DNA of 64,000 nt from Drosophila miranda (GCF_003369915.1 NC_046676.1:21744001-21808000); one strand, 5' to 3'. Positions 33,301-45,785 are shown, counted from the stretch's first letter. Made by a program: numbers and translations. The notes: generated by a model not told the origin, from the sequence alone.

Positions 33301-35983
33301 CAACTTTGTTCATAGGCAAATCAATCAAACTTGGCAAAAAGTACATAAATTCCAGCCAACTTTGCTGTCGGTAGAGTTTATCGATTCGTTTGCCTAAGGG
33401 GGGAAATGAGTCCCGAAGTGTGGGTAAGTGCGAATTAGCCTGGCTGCTTGGCAGGGGTGACGCACGCTGAAGCTTCCCCCAGCCCCAGGCCCATCCCCAG
33501 CCCCATCCCCAGCCCCTTGGCTTGGATTTAGTTATAATTAGCCCGGGAGTAGAGTTTTGCCCGAGTTTTCTGGGCGCAGACCCAGAACGAACACAGATGA
33601 CGAATCTGAAGACTGCGGCCCGCGCTCATTTCAATTTCCTTCATTGTTAATTAACCTCTTGACAGTTCGAATTATGTGCGAGGCGGGACTTGTGGATGGA
33701 TTTGGCTGGGGGGAGTGCATTTCGCCGTCTCTCTAGAGCGCTAGAAAAGTGAGTCAATCAAGTGAGTTTTCACTCGTATACATATATGCAACAGTAGAGC
33801 CTAACTCTGTTCCCTGTTTAGATCTGATCGGATCAGATCTAATCAATGATTTGTTGCACTTTGCGGAATATTAATCGCTAACAAGAGAATTGGCGGAGAT
33901 TCAGCGAATCACGACTTCCCCATCGGTGGTCTCTGTGATTTGCATTCCCCTGGAGATTTATTAGAAAAAGCTTTGAGGAAGAGAACAAAGGAGGGCGGCC
34001 ACGGGAGAGAGGGGGGGCACAGAGGCACAAATGGAGCCGCACGTCAGTCGTCAGCGGCTGGACTGTCGCCTTAGCTGGTTTTGGGGCGACTGGCCAACGA
34101 CAACGAGCCAAGTTACTGGCAACGCACCCAACATATCAATTAGCCAGATCGCTCACTGGCTGACCAGAGAGTTACGTAAAACCCAGGCAAAACACTGGAC
34201 TGAACTCAAGTAAAACACAATGTTAAGCACGCGCTCATGCGTGCTGGTGCAGAATGTTCAGTACTGTTTCTGTTTCAGAATCAGAATCGGAATCAAATCG
34301 ATTCTCAAAGGTTCCAGGGAAGGGGAACTCGCAGTCGTCTCTGGATAGTTGGATAGCTGGATAGCTGGATAGCTGGGGAGAGGTGCTGGTACACACGTAA
34401 ATGGCTAATCAGGAAGTTTCACTACAGGTGCTCGTGCCCCTATAAAAGTGTTTATGCCAGCCGTCCCTTCGCCCCCGCCTCTCGTGTAGTTAATGCCTTT
34501 CGATTCTCCATTAATTTATGCAAGTCTGCGGCTACTAAACGTGATTAGCTTCGGGTAGATAGATCGAAGTGCAGACGTGCCGCAGCTTTGGCCGTTACTG
34601 AATTTGTAAATGGAAATTACCGGGGGGGGTAAGCAGCACTCTTGACAAGCAATTAAGCGGAGATAAATATTTATAATAATTAGCTGGGAAAACAAGTTTT
34701 TCGGGAGAAGAAGATCCAAGAGAGCGGGAATTCTATACCCAGTTCCTACAATTCTTTGGAGAGGAGTTTCGGGTGGAGTTTGCCTCAACTGAAACACATT
34801 CGACATTCATTCATGTTTGAATGTTCAGAGTGGAAATCCAATCGTAATCAATAGCGTAAGTATCAGTGTTTTCTTGGGAATGCCTCCCCCTAGAGGGATT
34901 CGCCCATTGAATTGAACGGAATGCATTGGAATCGATTAGTCCGGGGGCGGTGGGGCCCAGTCAATGGCGTGAGATTTTCCCTTGGGGGGGAAGTGCAGCG
35001 GTGCACAAGTCCACGTTTTCCATAGACCAATGTCACGAACGATAACGATAACGATAAACGGACTGCAATTAGCCAATGTGCATGCATTTTCTGAAAACCA
35101 CCAACAAAGGCTAAGGCCAGAGTCGGAGCCAGAATCAGAGGCAGACCCAGTCCCCCAGCCAGACCAACATGTGAGTGGAATACAAATTTTTGTTGACATG
35201 CGATGCGCGTGAGCCTGTTGCACAGTCACACACAGCCATATATCACATATGTACGTATCACATATATATATATAGGTATATGCGCATATATGGAGTCTTG
35301 TTCAGCTTAGTGTAAAATTAAGTATAATTTCCGAATGCAGCCAACCCCGAAAATCAACGCTCGCCTGAGCTCTGAGCGCCTGGCACGTTTGTCATGCAAA
35401 TCGGAAGTAAAGTTGCAAATTATATAAAATAATATATATATGCCTACGCTTTATAGAGATACAGAAAGAGTGAGAGAGGGAGAGCCGGACAAAGCGGGTG
35501 TCCCGTGCAGTTAACTGTCACCTCACAAGTGCAACAAACCCCCGCCTAAGCCCCCTCTGTCCTGGTCTCTTATCACAAAAAATGATTCATTACTCGGCAG
35601 CGTATATATATTTTTCCTGATCAATTTTTTGTTGTGCTCGGCGCCCTTTGCGCCCTTCCTATGTTTCGTTTTTCATTTAATTTTTTATTTCTGGATTGCA
35701 TGCCTCCCATTTAATGGTTTTCAAGGAGGAAATAGATTCATTATATACCGTTTTTCCCTTTATATGAATTGTAAATGAGTTGGAAAAACGTTCGATTTAA
35801 TTTTACAATTTGATGGGAATTATTCAGCAGAAATGGATTTTCTAGTTATGGAATTATGGCATTAATGAATTATTTACTCACCTCGGCCTGTGTGGTGGTG
35901 GATACTGGAGCCGCCTGCACTGCCGCCAAAATGGAGAGCAGGGCGCCTACGGCTATGAACACTGAACTTTGGCAGTTGGACAT
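24388..35983 (-). CDS. Mmp1: Matrix metalloproteinase 1, long (GPI-tail) form, 585 aa
   Basis: Zinc endopeptidase that remodels extracellular matrix and basement membrane. Coding exons (minus strand) are 35983-35882 (signal peptide), 29203-28800, 28740-27822, 27744-27573 and 24548-24388. The signal peptide is followed by a prodomain with the cysteine switch PRCGVRD (Cys93), a furin site RSKR (105-108), the zinc site [11 protein letters not shown] (224-234), the Met-turn ALMAP, a hinge, and four hemopexin repeats closed by Cys301 and Cys494. The last exon adds a hydrophilic stretch and a hydrophobic end ([10 protein letters not shown]) with only a few residues after it, as in GPI-signal tails. 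Published work on D. melanogaster Mmp1 reports released and membrane-tethered forms. Introns of 6.7 kb (first coding) and 3.0 kb (before the last exon) flank a compact core. ATG 35983 has a near-ideal CAAA context; an in-frame ATG also lies at 36037. Confidence 0.95.
24549..27572 (-). other. Last Mmp1 intron, or 3' UTR of the short form
   Basis: This 3.0 kb stretch has no coding exon on either strand. It is T-rich on the plus strand and contains homopolymer runs and GT-rich tracts. Its first part would be the 3' UTR of the read-through transcript. A minus-strand GTAAGT near 24641 has no visible partner. Confidence 0.5.
27479..27531. repeat. 12-bp tandem repeat (about 4.4 copies)
   Basis: Units of GATTTCTRTATC follow each other at 27479, 27491, 27503 and 27515, with a partial fifth copy. 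The block starts 6 nt after the read-through stop codon of Mmp1, so it sits at the very start of the short form's 3' UTR. Each junction creates ATCGAT-like sequence. Confidence 0.75.
27538..27744 (-). CDS. Mmp1: Mmp1 alternative last exon by read-through (secreted form)
   Basis: If the GTGAGT donor after 27573 is not used, the fourth coding exon continues in frame for 11 more residues (ending in GGSFV) to a TGA at 27538-27540. That gives a 543-residue protein without the hydrophobic tail. From memory, D. melanogaster has Mmp1 isoforms near 541 and 584 residues, which fits both models here. The choice between forms is therefore splicing versus intron retention with an early poly(A) site. Confidence 0.65.
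   Translation of the reverse strand: MDTATPAFPRPTAHWWFGCKNTPSSTGNIVEGSDSEYEQHSMVSQADDGNSDFDLDAGEWDRRGGSFV
31129..31173. repeat. G22 run followed by three CCTGGGG units
   Basis: A run of 22 G is followed directly by three tandem CCTGGGG units. The plus strand, which is the non-template strand for no known gene here, could form G-quadruplexes; the Mmp1 pre-mRNA carries the C-rich complement. The exact run length may be affected by sequencing or assembly. Confidence 0.7.
33818..33842. repeat. Perfect 12-bp inverted repeat with 1-nt centre
   Basis: The arms TTAGATCTGATC and GATCAGATCTAA flank one G, for 25 bp in total. The site lies in the first coding intron of Mmp1, about 65 nt from an AP-1-like site. 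A dimeric regulator site is possible. Confidence 0.7.
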
Positions 35984-36091
35984 TTTGTTGCTGTTGCTGT
36001 TGGTAGTTGTAGTTCTCCTTCTAATTGTCGTGTACATGTACAAAAGTTCCACTTGCACTCGTGCTGGGGGCGCACTTTGAACTTTATATCA

Positions 36092-39000
36092 CTGCAAAAT
36101 GGGGAACAATGGGAAACGAGAAGGTGGAGAAAAGGTCAATTAATATTTCATAAAGCAAAGGAGAGTAATAAAGCACCAGGCACAGACAGTCCCATGTCCA
36201 CACCGGTCCTCGCCAGAGCAGACCAGAACGGACCAGACCAGGCCAAGTACAAGTGCAAAAGGGCGAACGGAAGTCGTGTCCAACTCGTGCCAGCAGATTT
36301 CCCCCTGCCAGGTGCCAACAGGTTGAATGTGGCACACATTCTCTGTGGCAGGCGGAACGACAAACGGAAGTTGCCGGCGTGGCAAGCAGCGCATGGCCGG
36401 GAATAGTAGAGGGAGCAGACGAAGACGAAGGCTCTTTATAGTACTCAAAGTCGTAGTAAAAAATAGTAAACCTGAGTATTTCTACTCGTGCCCTGGCAGG
36501 CCACTTATGACGCTCTTGACATGGAGAAAATAAAACCAGATACCCTCTCGAAAGGAGAATAGAGGAACTGAACATTCAGATGATATCTGTATAGTATGAG
36601 GTCTCTATCCGATCAACAGACTCTATCACCAATTAGTTTATACTCGTAGTTGTATTTATGATTATTTCCACCCTCACTTTTACGATGTTAATAATGGTCT
36701 TTCTTTTGGGGACAACAAACTGAAATCCACCTTTAGTACACCATCATCATCAGGCCCCATTAGGTGTACTTCTTATCGTCACAAATATTTGCAGAGGCTC
36801 TTCCCTAATCTCAGCCGCAAGAGCATTACGGATTCGTTGAGCTGTCCTGTCGCTGCTGTTGATAGGATAGATATAGAAAGTCATGCGGTCATGCGGCTCT
36901 TGGACGTAATAAACGATTCGTGTAAGTTTAGACTCCAATTAGAATTTTATTTTAGACAGCGCCTATGGTAAATACCAGCTCGGCCGTAACTGTAAAAGGA
37001 GCCCGCTCGGTTTATTATGTGATATTTGATTTGCTAAAAATAGTTTTCCCCAGCGATGATGTTGACCCAGTCACGGCCACGAGACAAATGCCAGCGACAG
37101 TCGGCAACAGAATCGGACAAATGGGCTTTATCAACAACGGTTATGTTTATGACGATGTTTACCGGCCGAGATCGGCGGGATTTGCCATACACCTATGCTG
37201 ATCCGACTCAGGCATTCACCTTCTCCTCCTTGGGGGAGAACCAGCACGTTGCGTGTGACATCAGCGCAAATGACAGGGCGGAAAGTGCGATAAGTCAGTG
37301 CGATATCAAGTATACGCCAAGTGGCAACGGTTAGGGTCTACAAACAAGGTATGAATGTACATATATGGCTGGTATACTTCTATATACAAGTTAAGTCTGC
37401 ACTGGCAGCTATGGTTGGCTGTTGTGGGGGCTGGCTGGGCCAACACAATGACAAACTCTCTCTTATACTCTGCAATTAGCGGCCTGATCTGCCCAAATGA
37501 TCATATAAATATATATAATAGATGTGTTTGCATCTGCTCCATTGCTCTCACTCTCTCTGCTGTGAACTTGACTTATCTGATTGTAACAATTTTGGTTAAA
37601 CCAATACCATAAACAATTTTCATTTTGGGCAAATGTTTCGCTCGGGTTGAAGGTCGCCCGGTTGACAGTTTAAGGTTGGCTCCGTTTGGTTAACTCCGCT
37701 GATGGGTTGAAGGGTGGGGCTGTGGCTGGGGCTGGGGCTATGGCTGTGGGGTCGCCATAACAATGAACGCATTTCATTGTTTGTTAGATCAATAAGAGCC
37801 AAATTCGAGTGCCTTCAGTGGGGAAATTGCATTATGCTCGAAAGTTTTCCCTGCCTGCGGCTTCCCCCCTCCCCACCCTTCCGCTTTTATCGGAATCGTT
37901 ACGTATACGACATGTGGAGCATGTGCGAGTGTATGCGCCTGAATTGGGTCATAAAGAAGAGTTCGTTTAAAGGCTGATAAGCTTGATTTGGCCAACTGCT
38001 AACCGGTTTCTCGTTCCTCTCAATATTCTTCTGAATTTTGGCCGAGTCGAAATTCTTTCATCGAGAAATGAGTGACTCAAAGTGGTTGTCGTTTGGGAAT
38101 CTAATTAGATGCAAAAAGATTTAGATTCTAACCAGTTTCGTCCAACTCTTGGGCTTCTCTCTCTCTCTCTATGTCTCTCTATCGATCGCTCTGACGACTT
38201 TGGCTATTGAAAAATACCCTGGAATTACCGACAATTACTCAACCCGACACTAAATTCCACTTGATATAGCCTTTTGGCATTGTTCACCTTATCAGCCGAC
38301 AAGAGCCCGTGCATACATGCATATATGCTCGGCGATAAGATATGATTGGGCTTGGCTGGGAGTTATGCTCCGGCCCAAGTGATTTAACAATTATTTTGGT
38401 GTATGAGTCGCGTCCACACGCCGAAATCAATAAATATGTGTCCGAGGTGTTCAGAACTTGACCTTAGTGATATGGCCCGGGGCCCGGGCATGGGCCCAAC
38501 TAAATTTCGATTGTGCAAGAAGACTCATTACGAAACTAAAATCCAAATCGGAATCGAATTCAAGTTCACTTCCAAGTGGAGTGCATATAGTGGGCCAGGG
38601 CCCGGGCCCGGGCACTGGGGAATTAGGCCTGATGAATGGGCTGATTTATCAGCTTGGTCTCTTGTCTTGACCTTTCAATTGAGTGCGTGTGGGATGTGGT
38701 GGGGTGGATGTGGGGTCTGTGGATGGTAGTTTCTGCTGGCGGCACTCGATGCAGTTACAGATCATTGAACTATTGTTGCCGCCTTTGTTGGCTGCTTGCA
38801 ACACTTACAAATTAATTAATTAGCTTTTTTTGTTGCTTTTTGTAGCTGCTGTCGTCGTCGTTGTTTCTGTTGCTGTTGTTGCGTATTCCACTGTGGGAGT
38901 TTTCATCAGCTCTGGATGTGTCGTTGTTTATTATTTATTACGCCAGTCAGCCAATCCTTTTGTCTCTACTCTTGTCTCTTTATGTCTGACTGTGGCTCTG

Positions 39001-42000
39001 GATCTGGACGAGAAACTGCACTAATTGCTCGCTGACATTTTCCGGCTATTGTATTTCCGCGAAATCAAAACTCAAAACTCAAAACTGAACTGCGAAACGG
39101 TTCACTTTTCGACTCCGGTACGGTCTCCGATCTTGTTCCTTAAAATATTTTCAAATCTTTTCAATACTTTCGTTGGTTGGATTCTTGAACTCGAAATTCG
39201 TTTCGGTCTCTCGCCGCTAAACACACAACACATCCGCTCTGGGCACCACGCAAAAAACAAGTGATCTTCGGCCAACGGCGGGGGCCAACGACAACGACTG
39301 CTCTGCTCTGCTCCGCCCGATCGGTCGGGTGAGCTTTTGAAGCTTTGCGGAAAGCTCTTTGGCGAACGCCTTAGCAGAGCAGGGCAGAGCTGTTCGCAGA
39401 GCTATGCTAACAGCTGAGTGTGGGGATTCCGTAGCTGGGGGGAGGCGATAAACCTGTTGCCAATAATCGAAGTTGATCTCCCCCTTCGCCCTCAGCCACA
39501 GCTTTAGCCGCTCCCTGCCGCTCTGTCTCTGCGGGAGGGGGGGAATGAGTAACGCGTTTTCTTGGAATCATCAACATGTGTCATACGTCGCCGGGTCGGG
39601 TCCAGCAAACAGAGGCAGCAGAAGCCTCCACGGTGGCGATTGACAGTTTATCTTGAAGTTTAGCGTTTCCCCCTTGAGACACCCACCGCTGGCTAAAGTA
39701 AACTGTAAAACTTAAGACTTTTTGAATCTGTTGAATTTCTGCTGCGGTCGTTGTGGTGGCCACGCCCCTTCAATCGGGTAACGCCTATTCAGAAATTTAT
39801 GAATGAATCTGCGCTTTGGTATCCCCCGTCGCCAATCGATTTCTCAATGAATGAACGAACGAGTCGAGTGAGTAATGCGTAAGCAAATAAACTTTCCGGG
39901 GCGCTAATTAACCCAATCCGTGGCACACGTCTGCCAATAAGATCTATTCGAATGTGTTCCCAGAACCCATGATAAAATTTCGTGTAGTACTATTCCATCC
40001 TCCCATTACCAGCAATTGTGTGCAATTGCAGTGACTCAGAGGCTCGTAAATTGGTACCTAAGCGCAAAAAAGATCTAATAATCTCTTATGTGACGATCGT
40101 TTACAGACCGAAGGTTCAGTTGGACCTTGGAGCTGCCTGAAAAAGAGCAACTGACTTGTAAATTGTATACTCGTTTAATAATTGACAGTTTTTGTACCCT
40201 TGCAGTGGGTATGATGAATAATAATATGCCAGAACTGCTGTATCACTGTATACTAGTTCTACGATCGTTGATATCCCACAAGGGTATCTGAAGAGTCGCG
40301 CCACAATGCCAGCGCATCTTTCTTGGTTCTTAACGATTCACGACAAAAGCCTGGGCTGATTCTGCCATTTGTTCATGGACCCACTGGAACTGGCCTGGTC
40401 TCCGACCCCCAACCGCCACTCCTCCGCCTCTTTTCTGGGCTCTGGGCTCAGGGCTCTCTATATCCACACACCACCATATCGTATCTTGCCTGCTGTTATG
40501 GCCATGGACAAGTTGTTGTCCCCGCCTGCTGTGATGCAGTTTCCAGTTGCTGTCCTCCCCTCCGCCGCAGTCTGTCTTCATAGGAACAATGAAATATTTA
40601 TGGGCTTCTTCTGCCTTTAATGACAACTATTTATGGTATTTTTAGACCACTCTCCCCTCAGCACTCTGCGCATCGAGTTTGTTGGCTTCGACCGAAAGAT
40701 AAATGAACTTTTTCGAACCAAATTTTTGCATTGAAAACTGCCTTTGAACTGTGGACGATGAACGATGAAGCGAATCAAACCAAGCAGAACATTCTATATG
40801 TACATGTACAAAATTGTCATATAGATTAGGAAAATAATGCTAATTGTAGGGGAATATTGTATGTACTCGCTTATGCATCTGAACATACTATGTATTCGAG
40901 TCTATGGCTCGACTTTGAGTGCGAAAAACTATTTCTAAAACTCAATCACGTCACGGTCAGGCTTGGATACTCGTTTGGCAAGCGATATATGAAATATTTG
41001 ATGTACCCATAATTATATACATACATACCGACATACATTTGTATGTATATACGAGTATGTCAATATTTATCTCTGTTTTGTATAGCCTATGAATTAGAAT
41101 TTTACAATGCGTTTACGTGATGACTGTTGGGGCTTGAATAGCAGCGAAACAGGCAAAAGGCCAATGTCAAATGGCAGACAAAACAGATCGAAATATTTCC
41201 CAGAGTTCAATATTGAAGATCCCATGGCGGTGTAGCTCCCCCAAGAGTGAGTGGGTGAGTGACTCACCACTTACCACAAAATACACTCACTTTACACTTA
41301 ACTTTCGTTAATTGAGTAAACACACAATTTGCATAAATAATCAAGTCGCCTGCACGGGTCGTCTACACAAATATTGCACAGAAAGTTTTTGTTTTTTGTC
41401 TTAAACTTTATCACCTGTTATCTTGCTCCGATGGCGATTAGATCTTGCGGGTAGTTAGATAAGAGGCAATCGTAGTCGTGCACTCATACTCTCATTCACT
41501 CACTCACTCACACTCGCTCGCAGGGGCTACGGTTGCGGAATATGCACTTTATTCACACTGCCTGTTCGAATATTCGAATATACTCAAACGGTTAGTCCCA
41601 AGACGTTGGCAGAGGACGAGCGGCGCGACCGTTTCAAAGCACGTTCCGTATACGACTCACTGGGGCTGGGCGCTACTTCTACTTCTGTGCCTGTGGCTCT
41701 TGTGGCAGCGAAAATATGTCTGCTTCTGCCGCTGTGTGTGCCATGGGTGTGTTCGTGTGTGTCTAATGGTTATAACTAAACCTGTACCTGAACCTATACT
41801 AGTACGTGTGTATGCCCCGTGTGGAGGTGTCTGTGTGGCTTCTTATTTACGAGTCACGCGAATAGCAATAATAAAGTACTGCCACACACACACACACGAA
41901 CCCCCATGAATCCTAGTTTTGGTGGTTGAAAATATTAGCCAGGCGGCCAGCCCTTGCATACGATTAAAAAGCAACAGGAGCAAGCGGAGCGGCGACAAAA

Positions 42001-42040
42001 GCTCTCCTTCTAGCCGAAAGCAGAACAGAACAGAACTCAC
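36092..42040 (-). other. Leader intron of Mmp1 (inferred)
   Basis: The inferred intron runs from a GTGAGT donor at 42040 to a TTTTGCAG acceptor ending at 36092. No coding exon is evident inside. It contains TGASTCA sites at 38073, 40032 and 41260. A minus-strand GTAAGT near 38790, preceded by a CAACAACAG-like leader (roughly 38800-39300), may mark an alternative untranslated first exon. Confidence 0.4.
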
Positions 42041-42361
42041 CTCGAGCTTGCAGTCCTTCCTTCCGCTGACTGTTAGCACGCACTGTTGTCTAGCTGTTAG
42101 CCGACTGTTGGCCGAATTTTACCGATGGTGATTCACTCGAGGGCGCAGCCCGGTTCGCGCTCTCTCTATCTTCTCTCGCGATTTGTCTAGCGAAAAGCTC
42201 TGCGCGTAGCGGAAGCACAAACAAACAGACGTTTTTCGATTTGAAATTAATTGAATTAAATTCGTATATATTTTCGAATTCGTTTAATGATATGCCTTGC
42301 TGCAGCGTCACCTGCTGCTGTAACTGCAAGTTGGTTATGCGTTTTTTGTTTGTGCTAGACT
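42041..42361 (-). other. Mmp1: Untranslated first exon, probably of Mmp1
   Basis: The exon would start at the Inr-like CTCAGTC (A at 42361) and end at CTCGAG before a GTGAGT donor at 42040. The 321 nt contain no ATG on the minus strand, as expected for a scanned leader. Mmp1 is the nearest minus-strand gene downstream. The link is inference, because no cDNA is available. Confidence 0.5.
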
Positions 42362-42387
42362 GAGGTCCGGAGCGCTCGGCTTAGATT

Positions 42388-42395
42388 CTTTTATA
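42388..42395 (-). promoter_or_regulatory. Mmp1: TATA box, probable Mmp1 promoter
   Basis: TATAAAAG on the minus strand lies about 30 nt upstream of an Inr-like CTCAGTC, the standard spacing. A TGAGTCA (AP-1-type) site at 42612-42618 lies about 220 nt upstream. JNK/AP-1 control of Mmp1 is established in D. melanogaster. Confidence 0.6.
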
Positions 42396-45300
42396 CGGCC
42401 GGGCGCAAGGCGATCAGTACGAGACGATCCGACCCGGGCCGATACGACAGTCGCTCAGTTTGACGCTCGCGTCCTTCCCTGTCAACGTGCATCCCATCCC
42501 CCGATCCGGTGCTTGAGCATAGTGGGATCTTCCTCGTTTAGTGCGCATGGAGCGATGAGTATAACGGGAAGCTCACGCATTTCTCCGTGATCCCGTTTTA
42601 TCAATGCGGCATGAGTCACCCTCCCGCCCCGGCGAGAACAGAGACTGAGTTGGGCCTAAGCGATAAGCCCTCGTCTTCTTCTTAAGGCCCATGAATTGCG
42701 TAAGTAAGCCTCTGTATCTGTTTCTCTTCTGGTTCGTATCTTCTGTGCGAAGTTCAAGCTGAATCATTTGAAATGCACGCCGCCGCCTTCCTCCACTTTC
42801 CTCTGTTTCGATTCATTTCTGATTCTGATTCGTTTGCTTGCCAGCGCTGCGATGCTAAATTTCGTTTTATATTGTTCTTATATTTTGATTTATACGCACA
42901 CAAACGTGCTGGAATGCCGTCCTCTCGCACTCGCACTCGCACTCGCTCTCTTCCTTTACCGCCTGCCACCTTCGATCCATCCCTCCCTTGCCGAGCTCTT
43001 GATGCCATAATGTCTTCTTTTGTACTGCCATTAAATGTTTTGAAAATGTCGCCTCTCGAACAAATAAACTAACGATTTTAGATACAAAAGAAAGAAAGAA
43101 AGACAATTGCAAGCAGGAAGTCTGATTGATTGACTGATGGATGAATTGGTTGGTTGCCTGGCACTCCTTATCAGCATATCAAAAGATATCCTTCAAAATA
43201 AATGTCCATTAAATATAGATTTTATTCCATAGGCATTTTCTGTGTTTTATTAGAAGACGAAATTGTAACCCCAACAGACTTTCATGTGAGAGCTTTGAGA
43301 TACGGTCTATATCTGAACGAAATGTACATAAGAATGGCCGACTGGCACGACAAAAGCAGGTTTAGCTCGTAATTAAAGATACTCTTTACTGTTTCCTAGA
43401 CATAAATATATAGCTTACGCATCTGTCTCAGAAGATAATGAAAGACAAATAATGTTGTATCCCGACCTTGACTCCTCTCAACCTGGCTGTTCCAGCCATC
43501 TTTTGTCTGAATCTTGGCTGGATCGGACTGCAGTTGTCTACGTGTTGTGGTCGTAGGACACACCCTGATGTCTCACCCTCACCCTGGGCACACACACTCG
43601 TAAACACACTCGCCCACCCCCTGTCTGAGTTAACCCTTTCATCAATGGAAAGCCCCACAAGTGCAGAAGTTATGGCTCGTATTGTGTTTCGGCATCTGTG
43701 GCCTGACTATCCCCGCAGTTCTAAGAAATCTCTTGAGTAATGCTATCACCCGAAAATAAAATTTCAAAACAAAAGCAGACCACTGCCAGCTACGGCTAAG
43801 CAAACGTGCAATGCAAATGAATAAACCGAGCGAAGAAACACATATTATAATATTTTTATTGCTTCTTTATTTTCACTCGAGTGTTGTCCACTGACTCATG
43901 AGTTTTCGCTTGGATTCCAGCAGCCCTCTATCGAATCGAATACATTCATCCGGAGAGAAAGGATAGATGGACAGACATTTCATTTCAATTACCACAATAC
44001 TGAAGCTCGTCCGAATCGACATGCCAGAAGGGCGGGCGGGACAACCAGACAGAATCCGATTTTGATTCTCAAAGCAGATGTCCATGTCCATGTCAAGCCC
44101 GATGCTCGTTGCCACTGACCCTCTCTGGCGACCGGGGCTGTCATTCACCAGTTGATAAAAATCCAATAAAAAGGCAACATTTTTTAATTTGCATGCTACG
44201 TACTCGTAAAAGCTGCAGTCCGAACTAGGGGCGCATCTATGGAGCAGTGTGGCGCAAGGCGGAAGGGAGAAGGGGGCCCCAACTAAGAGGAAATACATTC
44301 GAAATGTGACAAACAGCTAAAGATAGATTTTTATTGAAACCTAAGGAAAGTTCCCTCAAGGCAAATAGTCATGAAAATATGTACAACTTTCATTAGGGAT
44401 ATTTAATATGACAGTGATGATAAATGATAATCCTCTCTGAAATCTAACAGCAACTGAAACCATCAATATCTGACATAAAACTTACCTCCACAGCCCCTTT
44501 GCTAGTTCCACCCTTACCAAAGACCTTTACACAATCAGCAATCATTTTATGACTTTTAGCTATAAAATTCATAATTCTGTTTCGTTAAATTTAAGCATTG
44601 CAAACACGTTCACACGAGGGCAACGAACGCGACTGCGCAAAGAGCTTTAACATCAGAAAAAAATACAAAGAATATAATAAAATAAACAAAATCAAAAATA
44701 TCCAAAAAATCGTCGACTAAACGAACCAGCGAACAGTGGACGACGTCCAACGGCCAATGGTCAGTGGTCAGTGGTCAGTGGTCCCTGGCCAGTGCGAGCC
44801 GGGCTTGGGCGCTGCACAATTACCAAAACAAAGAGCTGGCAGGAGGCAAACATAAGCGTAAACACGTGAACTGTCTGGCTATTTGCATTTGGCAAACAAC
44901 AACACAAAATGGGAAGCTTAAATCAAGAATTCGGACTGCAGTTCTTTTGTGTTCAAGCCGAGTTAGGTGAACTTTCTGTCGGGGCTGTCGAAAGGAAGGG
45001 AGGAAAAGCAAGGTTCAAGAAAGGTTCACCTGGCCGCTGGGTTTGAGTAAAATAGAAAAATCCTTTGTGAAATTCGGGTTAAAGTAAAATCTGTATGGCG
45101 GGCATTCCAAAATAAATTCCTTGCATTGTTTCCTTTGCGTTGCGGCGGCCATTACTTTCGATGCATGTCCTTTTCCTGGTTCAATGGAACCCCAATATTT
45201 ATTTTGGCTATATTTTATTTAATTGCGCATACGCCGCATATAGCAGCGGGACAACAACGGCGGAAAGCGACCAGAAAATTGCCATCATATTTCTGACTCT

Positions 45301-45779
45301 CGGCTGTCGCCTGTTGTTGCGTCGGCGGCTCCTGTTTGGCAGTCGCTGCACGTTCAGCATGCCGCATCACGTATTAATGAGTGCTGTCCCCCCTCCACCC
45401 TCTCAGCACCTCTCAGCAGCCACACCCACCCACACCCACACCCACACGCTGCTGGCATCCTTGGGGCTGAAATAATACTTATTGCACTCAGGTCGCCCGT
45501 GTAGACAAACAGTTATGGCATTTAATGGGTAGGAAAACATGGATCCATGAATCCAGTCATAATTCCTCCCCGACCACCTCGGGGCTCCCATTCCCATTGC
45601 AAGCCAACAGGAAAAGCAATCAAAAGCCAAAAGAATCAACTGCTCAGCCACTTGAGGCTCTGCCGCAGGCTCTGGCTCCATTGCAGGCGTGGGCGTCATT
45701 CCCCAGAGAGACAAGGGGACAAGCGATCCAAGTATTGGTAAATAATACTTCAGTTTATATTCATTGCAAAGTTGAATTG
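42396..45779. other. Intergenic between the Mmp1 promoter and the sialyltransferase 3' end
   Basis: No gene is supported. The stretch includes the CG-rich upstream part of the Mmp1 promoter, a CACTCG hexamer repeat near 42927-42950, a TCAGTGG tandem near 44760-44785 and a TGACTCA site at 43892. Open frames near 43468-43740 lack an ATG start. Confidence 0.5.
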
Positions 45780-45785
45780 TTTATT
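45780..45785 (-). terminator. Polyadenylation signal of the sialyltransferase gene
   Basis: AATAAA on the minus strand lies 76 nt downstream of the stop codon and implies a short 3' UTR. Confidence 0.55.

Larger units (their letters stand above)
29204..35881 (-). other. First coding intron of Mmp1 (6.7 kb)
   Basis: No internal coding exon was found. The intron contains three TGASTCA sites (30396, 30785, 33750), a CT-rich tract at about 30817-30845, a long G run at 31129, a GGATAGCT tandem near 34345, a perfect palindrome at 33818 and TATA-rich simple repeats near 35270 and 35430. It is a plausible seat of enhancers. Confidence 0.5.

Noticed and set aside
36750..36938. Minus-strand open frame with non-repetitive composition in the Mmp1 leader intron
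   Set aside because: No ATG start, no splice sites at its ends and no recognised domain.
43468..43740. 90-codon open frame with a signal-like hydrophobic start and AATAAA after it
   Set aside because: It lacks an ATG at the hydrophobic start (begins at TTG) and has no splice partner or similarity.
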